Notes: a model not told the origin generated them from the sequence alone. A DNA stretch of 64,000 nt from Dakarella massiliensis (GCF_001182045.1 NZ_CVTY01000005.1:310001-374000); one strand, 5' to 3'; positions 16,592-24,973 are shown, counted from the first letter of the stretch. A program made the numbers and translations.

Positions 16592-17671
16592 TCAGGCCGC
16601 GTTCTTCGCACGCCGGGCTCTGACGGCCGCGGCGAGTTCATCAAGCAGCGGCACGGTGTCCTCCCAGCTGAGACAGGCATCCGTGACGGACTGGCCGTAC
16701 ACAAGCTCCTTCCCCGGGACAATATCCTGGCGGCCCTCCACCAGGTTGCTCTCAATCATGACCCCCATGATGTTCGCGCTGCCGCCCGACACCTGGCGGG
16801 CGATATCCCCTACGACGCTGATCTGGTTGCGGCAGATCTTGCGGCTGTTCGAGTGGCTCGCGTCAATCATCAGATACGGCAGATGATGGGCTTTGACGAG
16901 GGCTTCAGAGGCCGCACGGACGCTGTCGGCATCGTAATTCGGTTCTTTGCCGCCGCGGAGAATCAGATGGCAGTCGTCGTTGCCGGTGGTTGAGACGATA
17001 GCCGAGATGCCGCCCTTCGTGACAGAGAGGAAGCAGTGAGGGTGAGCCGCAGCGCCGATCGCGTCGATCGCGATCTTGGTATTGCCGTCCGTGCCGTTCT
17101 TGAACCCGATCGGGCAGGAAAGGCCGGAGGCAAGTTCGCGGTGCACCTGGCTCTCTGTTGTCCGGGCCCCGATGGCGCCCCAGCTCACGAGGTCCGCGAT
17201 GTACTGCGGGGTGATCATATCGAGATACTCAACCGCGGTCGGAAGCCCCATTTCCGTGATATCGAGAATCAGGCTGCGGGCAATTCTGAGGCCGTGGTTG
17301 ATGCGGTAGGATCCGTCAAGATCCGGGTCATTGATGAGCCCCTTCCAGCCAACCGTGGTGCGGGGCTTTTCGAAGTAGACGCGCATCAGGATCTCAAGGT
17401 CAGGAGCAAGACGCTTCCGGACTTCGACAAGGCGTGAGGCGTATTCACGCGCCGCCTTCGGATCGTGGATTGAGCAGGGACCGACGATCACGAGCATCCG
17501 GTCATCTTTTACATGAATGATGCTGTGACCGGCATTGCGCGCGAGCTGCACTGTGGCTGAGGCCTTGTCAGTACAGGGGAACTCGTGGATCAGATGCGCG
17601 GGCGGCGCAAGCTCCCGTATTTCCTTGATCCGAAGATCGTCGGTCATGTAGCGCTCGAATTCTTGATTCAT
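16592..17671 (-). CDS. aroG: 3-deoxy-7-phosphoheptulonate (DAHP) synthase, class I, behind the Phe-rich leader
   Basis: First enzyme of the shikimate pathway, condensing PEP and erythrose 4-phosphate. 359 residues, family I-alpha. The metal-ligand cysteine lies in LVIVGPCSIHDPKAA (about residue 65), then KPRTTVGWKGLINDP, GARTTESQVHRELASGLSCPIGFKNGTDG, MIDASHSNS and GVMIESNLVEG. Overall closest to AroG. GAGGTG precedes the ATG. It is transcribed from its own promoter through a leader peptide and an attenuator (17713-17852). It is a tandem paralogue of the gene at 17967-19043, highly similar throughout. Predicted Phe control comes from the leader codons, not from allosteric residues I could verify. 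Confidence 0.95.
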   Translation of the reverse strand: MNQEFERYMTDDLRIKEIRELAPPAHLIHEFPCTDKASATVQLARNAGHSIIHVKDDRMLVIVGPCSIHDPKAAREYASRLVEVRKRLAPDLEILMRVYFEKPRTTVGWKGLINDPDLDGSYRINHGLRIARSLILDITEMGLPTAVEYLDMITPQYIADLVSWGAIGARTTESQVHRELASGLSCPIGFKNGTDGNTKIAIDAIGAAAHPHCFLSVTKGGISAIVSTTGNDDCHLILRGGKEPNYDADSVRAASEALVKAHHLPYLMIDASHSNSRKICRNQISVVGDIARQVSGGSANIMGVMIESNLVEGRQDIVPGKELVYGQSVTDACLSWEDTVPLLDELAAAVRARRAKNAA

Positions 17672-17712
17672 TTTTCACCTCAGCAGTTTGAATGGGGATG
17701 GGGACCGACGTA

Positions 17713-17748
17713 CAAAAAAACCGCCGGACCCAATGTCCTGGCGGTTTG
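17713..17748 (-). terminator. Attenuator terminator before DAHP synthase 1
   Basis: On the minus strand: ACCGCCAGGAC, five-base loop, GTCCGGCGGT (one bulge), then seven T. It lies between the Phe-rich leader stop codon (17775) and the structural gene (17671), so transcription must pass it. Its 5' arm can instead pair with the leader segment at 17798-17807. Confidence 0.85.
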
Positions 17749-17774
17749 GAGATCGTTCGAGAGTGCAGATGAAA

Positions 17775-17852
17775 CTAAGCGCACGAAACAACTCTTTCCG
17801 CCAGACAGGGGAAAAAGTTGAACGTAAAGTAGAAACGGGCGCGGTAGTTCAT
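17775..17852 (-). CDS. Leader peptide, phenylalanine-rich (attenuation)
   Basis: 25-codon reading frame starting at ATG 17852 and ending in TAG. It holds five Phe (codons 7, 9, 11, 13, 14) and two Tyr (codons 3, 8); codons 7-14 read FYFTFNFF. The end reads LAERVVSCA. It begins about 50 bases downstream of a promoter and stops exactly 30 bases before an intrinsic terminator that precedes DAHP synthase 1. A weak TTTGGA lies upstream. By analogy with pheL-type leaders, ribosome stalling at Phe codons during Phe shortage would favour antitermination. Confidence 0.85.
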   Translation of the reverse strand: MNYRARFYFTFNFFPCLAERVVSCA

Positions 17853-17907
17853 TGACATTCCAAACAAAAGAGGATTGCTGCACACTTCTGAATAGCAACC
17901 TTCAGAT

Positions 17908-17936
17908 ACTCTACACCCGCGGCAGGATGATGGCAA
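17908..17936 (-). promoter_or_regulatory. Candidate sigma70 promoter for the Phe leader and DAHP synthase 1
   Basis: TTGCCA (17931-17936), 17-base spacer, TAGAGT (17908-17913) on the minus strand. It lies just after the stop of the upstream paralogue, so gene 1 has its own promoter. Confidence 0.65.
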
Positions 17937-17966
17937 AAAACGTATCTGAAGGCGGCAGAAGGACTT

Positions 17967-19043
17967 TTACATATTGCGGGCACGGCGGTCACGGACAGAC
18001 CGCGCGAGCTGATCGAGCAGCGGTACGGTGTCTTCCCAGCTGATGCAGGCATCCGTCACTGACTGACCGTAGGTGAGCGGCTGCCCCGGCACGATATCCT
18101 GACGGCCTTCGACCAGATTGCTTTCGATCATCACGCCCATGATGTTCGGGGAACCCTCAGAAATCTGCTCCGCAATGTCGCCCACGACATTAATCTGGTT
18201 GCGGCAGATCTTGTGGCTGTTCGAGTGGCTTGCGTCAATCATGAGGAAGGGATCGTGACCGGCCTTGACGAGACCTTCAGAGGCCGCTTTGACACTTGCT
18301 GCGTCATAGTTCGGGGTCTTGCCGCCTCGGAGGATCAGGTGGCAGTCGTCGTTTCCGGTGGTGGAAACGATGGCGGAGATACCGGCCTTTGTTACGCCAA
18401 GGAAGCAGTGCGGATGGTTCGCGGCGCCGATCGCGTCCGTTGCGATCTTGATATTGCCATCCGTCCCATTCTTGAAACCGATCGGGCAGGACAGACCGGA
18501 GGCGAGTTCGCGGTGCACCTGGCTCTCGGTCGTCCGGGCACCGATGGCGCCCCAGCTCACGAAGTCCGCGATGTACTGCGGGGAAATCATATCGAGGAAC
18601 TCAACGCCGATCGGAAGTCCCATCTCTGTGATGTCAGAGATCAGCCCTCGGGCCACGCGGAGGCCGTGATTGATGCGGAAGGAGCCATCCAGATCCGGAT
18701 CGTTGATAAGACCCTTCCAGCCGACCGTGGTGCGGGGTTTTTCGAAGTAGACACGCATGATGATTTCAAGGTCACCCGCGAGACGGCGGCGTTCGGCGAC
18801 GAGCCGCTCTGCGTACTCTCGGGCAGCCTTCGGATCGTGGATCGAGCAGGGCCCGACAATAACGAGAAGACGGTCATCTTCGCCGTGAATAATCCGATGG
18901 GCTGCTGTCCGGGCCCGCTGCACCGTGGCTGAGGCGAGATCCGTACAAGGGAACTCGTGAATCAGATGTGTAGGGGGAGTCAGTTCCCGTATTGCCTTGA
19001 TTCGAAGGTCATCCGTCATGTAGCGCTCAAATTCCTGATGCAT
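17967..19043 (-). CDS. aroG: DAHP synthase, class I, second copy behind the Tyr-rich leader
   Basis: 358-residue paralogue of the gene at 16592-17671, aligned end to end with the same active-site blocks (LVIVGPCSIHDP, GARTTESQVHREL, FKNGTDGN, MIDASHSNS). Differences are scattered; around residue 150 it reads GLPIGVEFLDMISPQ where the other copy has GLPTAVEYLDMITPQ, a region near the effector site in this family. It has a separate promoter, a Tyr-rich leader peptide and an attenuator upstream (19097-19308). Two copies with different leaders suggest independent feedback by different aromatic amino acids. The symbol indicates the family only; which allosteric class it belongs to cannot be read here. 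Confidence 0.95.
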   Translation of the reverse strand: MHQEFERYMTDDLRIKAIRELTPPTHLIHEFPCTDLASATVQRARTAAHRIIHGEDDRLLVIVGPCSIHDPKAAREYAERLVAERRRLAGDLEIIMRVYFEKPRTTVGWKGLINDPDLDGSFRINHGLRVARGLISDITEMGLPIGVEFLDMISPQYIADFVSWGAIGARTTESQVHRELASGLSCPIGFKNGTDGNIKIATDAIGAANHPHCFLGVTKAGISAIVSTTGNDDCHLILRGGKTPNYDAASVKAASEGLVKAGHDPFLMIDASHSNSHKICRNQINVVGDIAEQISEGSPNIMGVMIESNLVEGRQDIVPGQPLTYGQSVTDACISWEDTVPLLDQLARSVRDRRARNM

Positions 19044-19096
19044 GCTGTTATCCGTTTATCGTGATGGGTTGATTAAGAGGGGTTGGTGTTCAGGTA

Positions 19097-19130
19097 CAAA
19101 AAAACCGCCGGATTCCGGCGGTTTTTTCTT
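19097..19130 (-). terminator. Attenuator terminator before DAHP synthase 2
   Basis: Perfect hairpin AAAACCGCCGG / CCGGCGGTTTT with an AAT loop on the minus strand, followed by T's. It lies 30 bases after the Tyr-leader stop codon and upstream of the structural gene. Its 5' arm can alternatively pair with the leader segment at 19180-19186. Confidence 0.88.
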
Positions 19131-19156
19131 GCGTTCTTGATCAGTGCTTGAAAACG

Positions 19157-19237
19157 TCAGGCGCACCAAAGAACTCTTTCCGCCGGGAGACGAAAAAAGC
19201 CGTAATAGTAGTAAGCGCCGTAAACGTGATTCAGCAT
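19157..19237 (-). CDS. Leader peptide, tyrosine-rich (attenuation)
   Basis: 26-codon reading frame, ATG at 19237, TGA at 19157-19159. It contains five Tyr (codons 6 and 9-12, four in a row), two Phe (codons 14-15) and one Trp (codon 24); the core reads AYYYYGFF. The end, PAERVLWCA, is related to the end of the Phe leader of the paralogous gene. No strong Shine-Dalgarno is visible. It is followed by a perfect intrinsic terminator and then DAHP synthase 2. Confidence 0.87.
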   Translation of the reverse strand: MLNHVYGAYYYYGFFRLPAERVLWCA

Positions 19238-19278
19238 TTGATCTGGAGTCGCATTAAAAGTGTGACAGTGTTCAGAGA

Positions 19279-19308
19279 ACTCTACTCCTAACCGGCTGAT
19301 AAAAGCAA
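19279..19308 (-). promoter_or_regulatory. Candidate sigma70 promoter for the Tyr leader and DAHP synthase 2
   Basis: TTGCTT (19303-19308), 18-base spacer, TAGAGT (19279-19284). The -10 hexamer is identical to that of the paralogous unit. Confidence 0.55.
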
Positions 19309-19334
19309 TTCCGCTTTTTTCAGCCGACGGGATA

Positions 19335-20291
19335 TCAGTTCATGAAGAAGATCACGGTGAGGTGATAAAACACCGGAGCCGCGAAGGTGAGGGGGGCCAT
19401 GCGTTCCAGAATCCCTCGCGTGATGTAGAGATTGTCGACGGAGTTGTAGCGGGCGCCGAGACTCTTTTTCACGGACGAGATAACGAGGTCGCCCATGATG
19501 CCTGACACGATGATGGCGAGTGTCATGAGCCCGGCCTGCCAGAGACGGAACGGCGTAAGCCAGTAAAGCGCAAGACCACAAAGCAGCGTGATGAAGCTGC
19601 CGACAAAAACCCCCTTCGATGTCTTGTTCGGGTTTGACATGAGAGGTTTGCCGCCGAGGATCGAACTCATCAGCACTGCGAAGAGGTCACCGAAGAAGAT
19701 CATCATGAGGAAGTAGACGAGCATCAGCGGACCGCTGGAAGCGAACCGGTTGAAGTCGAGAAGCGAAATAGCTGGCGCATGGCTCACGCAGAAGATGGAA
19801 AGCATGATGCCCCACTGTACCTTGGCAACACGCTCCAGATAGCGGTCAGTGTCATGTGTGGCCGCCATCACGACCGGGAGCAGCAGGAAAAGATAGACCG
19901 GAATAAACAGCGTGAAGAACCAGTACTGCTCGAAAGCGATCAGGAGGTACTGAAGCGGAATCGCTACATAGAAAGCAATCACGAGGGCCCAGTGATCGGT
20001 GTAATGGGTCGGCGTGAGTGCAATGAATTCTCTCAGGACAAAGAATGAGAGAAAAGCAAAAACAACCAGAAGCGCCCCCTGCCCCAGCCAGAACGCGACA
20101 GCAAAAATACCGATCAGCCACCAGGCGGACCTAACCCGCGAGTTAACAAGGCGGATCCGCTGCTGCTGCTGGGTTGTGGTCGCGCGGGATGAGGCCCACT
20201 GACCGTATCCGGTCGCAACTGCGGCGAGCAGGATCAGGACAGATAGGATGAGGAGATAAGCCTCTTCAAGATGAAAACCTAAGCGCATCAT
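19335..20291 (-). CDS. CdsA-family (CTP-transfer) phosphatidate cytidylyltransferase-like membrane protein
   Basis: 318 residues with about eight to nine hydrophobic segments. The C-terminal part carries the family's acidic/basic signature: FFGDLFAVLMSSILGGK around residue 205 and GIMGDLVISSVKKSLGARYNS around 275-295, the latter resembling the 'S..GD...S..KR..G.KD' CTP-phosphatidate motif but with N-S where classical CdsA has K-D. It therefore looks like a YnbB-type paralogue rather than the housekeeping CdsA. It has a strong AGGAGG start and follows the PlsC-like gene by 12 bases, so it is the last gene of a yhdP-plsC-cds unit. Confidence 0.8.
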   Translation of the reverse strand: MMRLGFHLEEAYLLILSVLILLAAVATGYGQWASSRATTTQQQQRIRLVNSRVRSAWWLIGIFAVAFWLGQGALLVVFAFLSFFVLREFIALTPTHYTDHWALVIAFYVAIPLQYLLIAFEQYWFFTLFIPVYLFLLLPVVMAATHDTDRYLERVAKVQWGIMLSIFCVSHAPAISLLDFNRFASSGPLMLVYFLMMIFFGDLFAVLMSSILGGKPLMSNPNKTSKGVFVGSFITLLCGLALYWLTPFRLWQAGLMTLAIIVSGIMGDLVISSVKKSLGARYNSVDNLYITRGILERMAPLTFAAPVFYHLTVIFFMN

Positions 20292-20303
20292 CGTGAATTC
20301 CTC

Positions 20304-20927
20304 CTAGGACTCAGCCAGCTGGATAACGGCATTGCGGGCGCGGTTGAGGAAGTCCTCTTTGCTGTCATCCGGTGAGTGAGGAAGCGGGGCGCCGAAACGG
20401 ACCGAGCAGATTGTCGGGATCGGGATCAGGGTGCCTTTCGGCATGGAGCGATGCAGGTTCTCAATGTAGACAGGAATCAGCTCAACGTCCGGGAACTCGC
20501 GCATCAGACGCCAAAGTCCGCTCTTGAAGGGAGAGGGCAGCGGCTGAGGGCGGCGGGTTCCTTCCGGGAAGATGATGAGAGACGAGCCTTCGCGAAGTGC
20601 CTGAATCAGAGGATCGAGAGGATTGGCGTGTGCCGTATGGTGCCGGTCGATCAGCACAACCTTCAGTTCCTTGATGGCGATGCGGCGGCGCAGAGCGCCC
20701 TTTTCCCAGTAGTCCTTGGCGGCGACCGGGCGGGTTTTCGCGCGGAGCTCGGCCGGCAGGGACGACCAGATCACAATCGCGTCCATGTGGCTCGAGTGGT
20801 TGGCGAAATAAATGCGCTGTGTACGTGACGGTGCGCAGCCCTGCCACTGCGGGTACGCACCTACCAGCAGTCTCGTAAGCAGGGTGAGCAGGGTTACAAC
20901 CTGAAAAGACTCAAACATAACGGTCAC
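20304..20927 (-). CDS. PlsC-like 1-acylglycerol-3-phosphate acyltransferase
   Basis: 207-residue acyltransferase with the catalytic NHSSHMD motif (about residues 43-49; NHxxxxD form) and the glycerol-phosphate-binding FPEGTRRP (about 120-127), preceded by a hydrophobic N-terminal segment. Such enzymes transfer an acyl chain to lysophosphatidate or a related acceptor at the inner membrane. The start is uncertain: GTG 20927 and ATG 20918 are both possible and neither has a good ribosome site. It lies between yhdP and the cytidylyltransferase-like gene in the same direction, which hints at a dedicated phospholipid branch. Confidence 0.85.
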   Translation of the reverse strand: MTVMFESFQVVTLLTLLTRLLVGAYPQWQGCAPSRTQRIYFANHSSHMDAIVIWSSLPAELRAKTRPVAAKDYWEKGALRRRIAIKELKVVLIDRHHTAHANPLDPLIQALREGSSLIIFPEGTRRPQPLPSPFKSGLWRLMREFPDVELIPVYIENLHRSMPKGTLIPIPTICSVRFGAPLPHSPDDSKEDFLNRARNAVIQLAES

Positions 20928-20992
20928 TGAATAATCGTAGATAGCCCATTATCTCACTAAGCAGCAAAATACCGGGTTGGCGCCTGAGATCG

Positions 20993-23900
20993 CTACTTTT
21001 CCCCGGACTTTTTCTGTGTTCCCGAATTGGCTTTTGTGACGGACAGATTATCAAACGGCCCCTCAACCACATATTCGGAGGAGAGGATGTGAGAGAGCGG
21101 CACCTTGAGGCCGAAGGAGGCGATAAAGCCGCCGATGCCGGCAATCGGGTTCGCGAGTGTCAGGGCGAGCGCCGGACCCTCAATATGAATGTCAGGCAGC
21201 ACGAGCACCTTGGCGTTCACCCGCTGACGGGGAAGACTGACGGATCCCTCGGCCACAATGGACGCCGCCGATCCCGAAATGGACATGTTCTTTGACGTGA
21301 GAACACCGGAATGAATCTGCCCGGTCATATCAATCGTGTCAAACGAGAAGCCCTTGCCGAAAACGTCCCTGAAGTCGAGCGTCAGCCGCTTGAGCAGAGA
21401 CTGCATGGAAAGCAGAGAGAGGAACCGTCCGGCAAGGCCCGGATCCACCTGCAGGAACCGGCCGCTCCTGATGTGAGAGACCAGATCGCCATTCAGATTG
21501 GCGGCATTGAAGTCCTGAGGCGCCCCCTTCCAGGAGAGATTGAGATACACCTCACCCGGAGCGCCGCTGATGACGCCGCTCGGCGCTGAGAGTTCCTTCA
21601 GAAGCCGCCCGGTGTCGCGGGAAATCAGTTCGGCACTGACCTTGGTGAGATTCTCTTTGCTGTTCTTTGTCCATGATCCCGAGGCTGTCAGTTTGGCTGC
21701 CCCGTTATCCGCGGAGAGGTTCTTCAGTGTCCAGACATGGCCGCCGTCCGAGGTGGCAGCAGAACTCGCCATAATCGCAATGCTGCCGAGCTTCATGTCT
21801 TCAAGCTGGAGATCGCGGATACGGAGATCCATCGACGGGAGCTGCTCCGCAGGGGTCGTGGCGATATAGCGGCGGAACCGGGTGCCGCCTTCTTCCGGAA
21901 TATAGAGGTGAGAAAGCTCACCGCGGATTTCCGCGGGACGTCTTCCGGACGCTGCGCGGTAGCGGACGTTTCCGGAAGCACTGGCGGAATGGAGACTCGC
22001 GAGCCACCAGTCACCCTCGGGTTCAATCGCAAGGCTGACATCCGGGAACGAGCGGTGCCCGATCACGAGGTTTTTCGTTTTCGCCCGGATCTCCGTAATG
22101 GGGAGCGGGAGCTGGGACTTGGCCACAGCGGGCGAATTTGTGATCGGTTCCAGTTCCTGCTGCCAGTGATTGACGTTGATACGGTCTGTCGTGACACGGA
22201 CAGAGAGTCCCTTCTTCGGGAGCTTTGCGGCCTCTCCCACACCGACCGCCGCGTTCAGCGGCTCATAGCCCTCTGTCTTCAGGGGCTTCATGGTCGCAAG
22301 AGCGTTCAGAACGCTGCCAGCCTTTGCGGTGAGAGAAACCGTGCCGTCCTTATTCGTATCCCAGGTGAACACTGCAGGGAGGGTTTCGTCCGCGCTCTTT
22401 TTAAAGGGATGCGGGAAATCGACAGCGATGCCCTTCATGTCGGAATTGACAGTAAAGGCGAGATTGCTTCCGTCCGCGACACGGACATGCACCTGCGCGT
22501 CCGAGCTGCCGGAGAAATGAGCAAGGAGCGGATCAAGCGATCCATCACTGCCGAAGAGCCGCTTGAGATCAGCAATCCCTGCCCGGGTTTTAGCATCCAC
22601 CAGGATGGAGTCATCGTCAGCCATCCGGAGGGTGCCCTGCGCCGGGATGCCCCAGACTGAAGCGTTCAGACCGTCAGACCAGAAGTTTCCCTGCGTGAAC
22701 CGGATGGTGCCGGAGGCGTTATCAAATTCCGGGATACTGTTCCCAAGATCCACCCGATTGTTGTCGAGGCGGACCGTGCCGGCGACAAGGGTCCTCTCCG
22801 GGGCGGAAAGCGGGATGCTGAGTGCGAGAGAGAGGGAGCCGGTGCCGGTGGCCCGTGCCGGATCGAGGAAGTGATCCAGCCAGCCGGAAACCGGAGACTG
22901 CGTGAGGTAGTGCAGCATTTGCTGCGAGCTTCCCGCGGCTCGTCCGCTGATAAAGAGGTTTGAATCCGGAGCGTGCCCGCCCATATGAGGAATTTCAGCG
23001 ATGACGCCATGGAGCGGCACCTGGTCTGAAATGCCCGTGTCTCCGGCGATCACCATCCGGTCCGCTTCGAAAAGGAACTGTCCATTTACACGGCTGACAA
23101 TCGGCCAGTCGCCGCCGATCACCCGTGCCCCGGTTTCAGTCCGCTTGTCAGAAGGCAGAAAGTCGAGGCTTGAATTCCGGAAGTTCCCCGTGACGAGGAA
23201 GAGTCCGCTTTTTGCGTCCCGTCCGTTATAGGGGAAGCGGTCGATCGGACCGTACCACTCAACCGCGGCGTTCCGGGCGACGCCTCCAAGGAGTGCCTGA
23301 TGCAGCCAGTCAATGATCCCGGCACCGGCCAGTGTCGGTACGTACTTATAAGCTGACTTGACAAGGCTGTTCGCGGCCGTGGCTGTCACGCGGATGGTTC
23401 CGCTGCCGCCAGTGTCAATCCAGTCCGCGTCGCCTTTGATATTGATGTCCTGATTATGAAGCTCAATATCGCGGAAGTTCAGTTCAAGCTTCGGAGAGAC
23501 AGACCAGAATGCCGTGCCGGAAAGCTTCCGGAACGGAACCCGCGGGTCTGGGAAAATGCCGGGGAAAGAGGCTTCGCCGTTTTCTCCCCAGGCTTTCACC
23601 ATGCCGGTTTCGGGGTTCGCGGCAATGCTGCCATTCAGATGCCTGACACCGGGCATGCCGGGGATCTCGGGATCACGGTCCGGGATATCGCGGAAACTGA
23701 CATCGCGGAAGTCGGAGGTGAAATCCCAGACAGGCGTTCCTTTCGGAGAGCCGAGAAGAGCGAAGCGGAAGTTTTCGAGTTGCCCCGTGGGGGTCATCTG
23801 GCGCATGAGTGACGCTGCGTCGCTCTTCGGCGCGAATCCTTCGAGAGCGGCGGCGGTTTCTTTCAGACCAAGCGAGTCGCCCACCGCATTGACAGTGTCA

Positions 23901-24973
23901 TGCGTATGGTCATCGGAAAGCGAAATTCTGGCGTCAGCCTTCAGGGTTCGGGCCGGATTCCCGGAGGACTGAATCGAAAGCTGCGGAATGGTAATCGACG
24001 CGAGGTTCTGCTTCTTATCGAGTTTTCCATCAAAAAGCGCGGAAGCGGACACGCTGAAAGCCCGGTCGGAGGCGGACGCGGGTTTCAGGTTATCAAGGTC
24101 CAGAGTGCCGAGCAGTCGGCTGATGGAGGCGTTTGCATAGTCAGCCCAGAGTGTTCCGTGAGCACCGGCTTCTCTCACCGGGAGCTTTTCAGGAAGGGCC
24201 CGGACTACCGGCATCAGATCTTTCTGAGAAAAACTGGCGTAGATGCGGCCGTCCCACTTCTTCCAGTCGTCAGCGCGGCGGAACGGATGGCGGCGGATAG
24301 AGAAGCGGATATCAAGCGGCTCAGCAGTCTGTCCGCCAACCGCAAGGTTACCCTGCAGCCCGGTGTTCCAGGATTTCAGACTCTTGATATAAGAGATACG
24401 GCCATCCTGAAGCTCTATCGTCGGAAATTCGGTATTGGACGCGTCGCGGTACAGGATCCGGCTTCCGCTCAGGTGGATCTGCTTCTGCGCGAGGAGCCAG
24501 CTGATGAAGCCGCCGCTGTCGGATTCGGTTCCGAAATCAACCGTGATGCCGCCGATGTCAAACTTGGCGCCGGAAAGACGGGTTACCGTCAGATCGGGGC
24601 TTTTGATCGAGAGATTGACGAAGATCGGGGTAAGCCGGGGAATGGAAGACCAGTCGAGATCACCTTCCGCTTCCGGCACGCGGAGTGCCCTGGGAGAGGC
24701 GTCAGAACTGATTTCGACATTTTTCAGCGTGAGTTTCGGCCAGTAGGTGTCCCAGGCAGGAGAAATTTCGCCGATCCGGACATTCGCCTTCAGCGTCTTC
24801 GATAAATAGGCGGATATTTCATCCCGGTAATCGTTGACATGCGGGAGAACCACAAAACGAAGAGCAATGATGAACAGCGCGGCAAGCAAATAGAGGCCGA
24901 TCAGCGTGGCCGCGATCACTCTCAGCCATCCGCGTGGATGCTTCCAAAAAGCATTGCCCTCCGCCTTTTTCAT
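20993..24973 (-). CDS. yhdP: YhdP-family AsmA-like envelope protein (DUF3971/AsmA2)
   Basis: 1326 residues. It has one N-terminal transmembrane helix (about residues 15-37) followed by a very long beta-rich periplasmic region and a C-terminal AsmA-like part (SGSAASIVAEGSVSLPRQRVNAKVLVLPDIHIEGPALALTLANPIAG...). The size and single anchor match YhdP, one of the bridge-like proteins (with TamB and YdbH) that move phospholipids from inner to outer membrane. GGAGAGG precedes the ATG. Downstream genes in the same direction encode phospholipid-synthesis enzymes, a fitting neighbourhood. Divergent from glnE. Confidence 0.9.
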   Translation of the reverse strand: MKKAEGNAFWKHPRGWLRVIAATLIGLYLLAALFIIALRFVVLPHVNDYRDEISAYLSKTLKANVRIGEISPAWDTYWPKLTLKNVEISSDASPRALRVPEAEGDLDWSSIPRLTPIFVNLSIKSPDLTVTRLSGAKFDIGGITVDFGTESDSGGFISWLLAQKQIHLSGSRILYRDASNTEFPTIELQDGRISYIKSLKSWNTGLQGNLAVGGQTAEPLDIRFSIRRHPFRRADDWKKWDGRIYASFSQKDLMPVVRALPEKLPVREAGAHGTLWADYANASISRLLGTLDLDNLKPASASDRAFSVSASALFDGKLDKKQNLASITIPQLSIQSSGNPARTLKADARISLSDDHTHDTVNAVGDSLGLKETAAALEGFAPKSDAASLMRQMTPTGQLENFRFALLGSPKGTPVWDFTSDFRDVSFRDIPDRDPEIPGMPGVRHLNGSIAANPETGMVKAWGENGEASFPGIFPDPRVPFRKLSGTAFWSVSPKLELNFRDIELHNQDINIKGDADWIDTGGSGTIRVTATAANSLVKSAYKYVPTLAGAGIIDWLHQALLGGVARNAAVEWYGPIDRFPYNGRDAKSGLFLVTGNFRNSSLDFLPSDKRTETGARVIGGDWPIVSRVNGQFLFEADRMVIAGDTGISDQVPLHGVIAEIPHMGGHAPDSNLFISGRAAGSSQQMLHYLTQSPVSGWLDHFLDPARATGTGSLSLALSIPLSAPERTLVAGTVRLDNNRVDLGNSIPEFDNASGTIRFTQGNFWSDGLNASVWGIPAQGTLRMADDDSILVDAKTRAGIADLKRLFGSDGSLDPLLAHFSGSSDAQVHVRVADGSNLAFTVNSDMKGIAVDFPHPFKKSADETLPAVFTWDTNKDGTVSLTAKAGSVLNALATMKPLKTEGYEPLNAAVGVGEAAKLPKKGLSVRVTTDRINVNHWQQELEPITNSPAVAKSQLPLPITEIRAKTKNLVIGHRSFPDVSLAIEPEGDWWLASLHSASASGNVRYRAASGRRPAEIRGELSHLYIPEEGGTRFRRYIATTPAEQLPSMDLRIRDLQLEDMKLGSIAIMASSAATSDGGHVWTLKNLSADNGAAKLTASGSWTKNSKENLTKVSAELISRDTGRLLKELSAPSGVISGAPGEVYLNLSWKGAPQDFNAANLNGDLVSHIRSGRFLQVDPGLAGRFLSLLSMQSLLKRLTLDFRDVFGKGFSFDTIDMTGQIHSGVLTSKNMSISGSAASIVAEGSVSLPRQRVNAKVLVLPDIHIEGPALALTLANPIAGIGGFIASFGLKVPLSHILSSEYVVEGPFDNLSVTKANSGTQKKSGEK

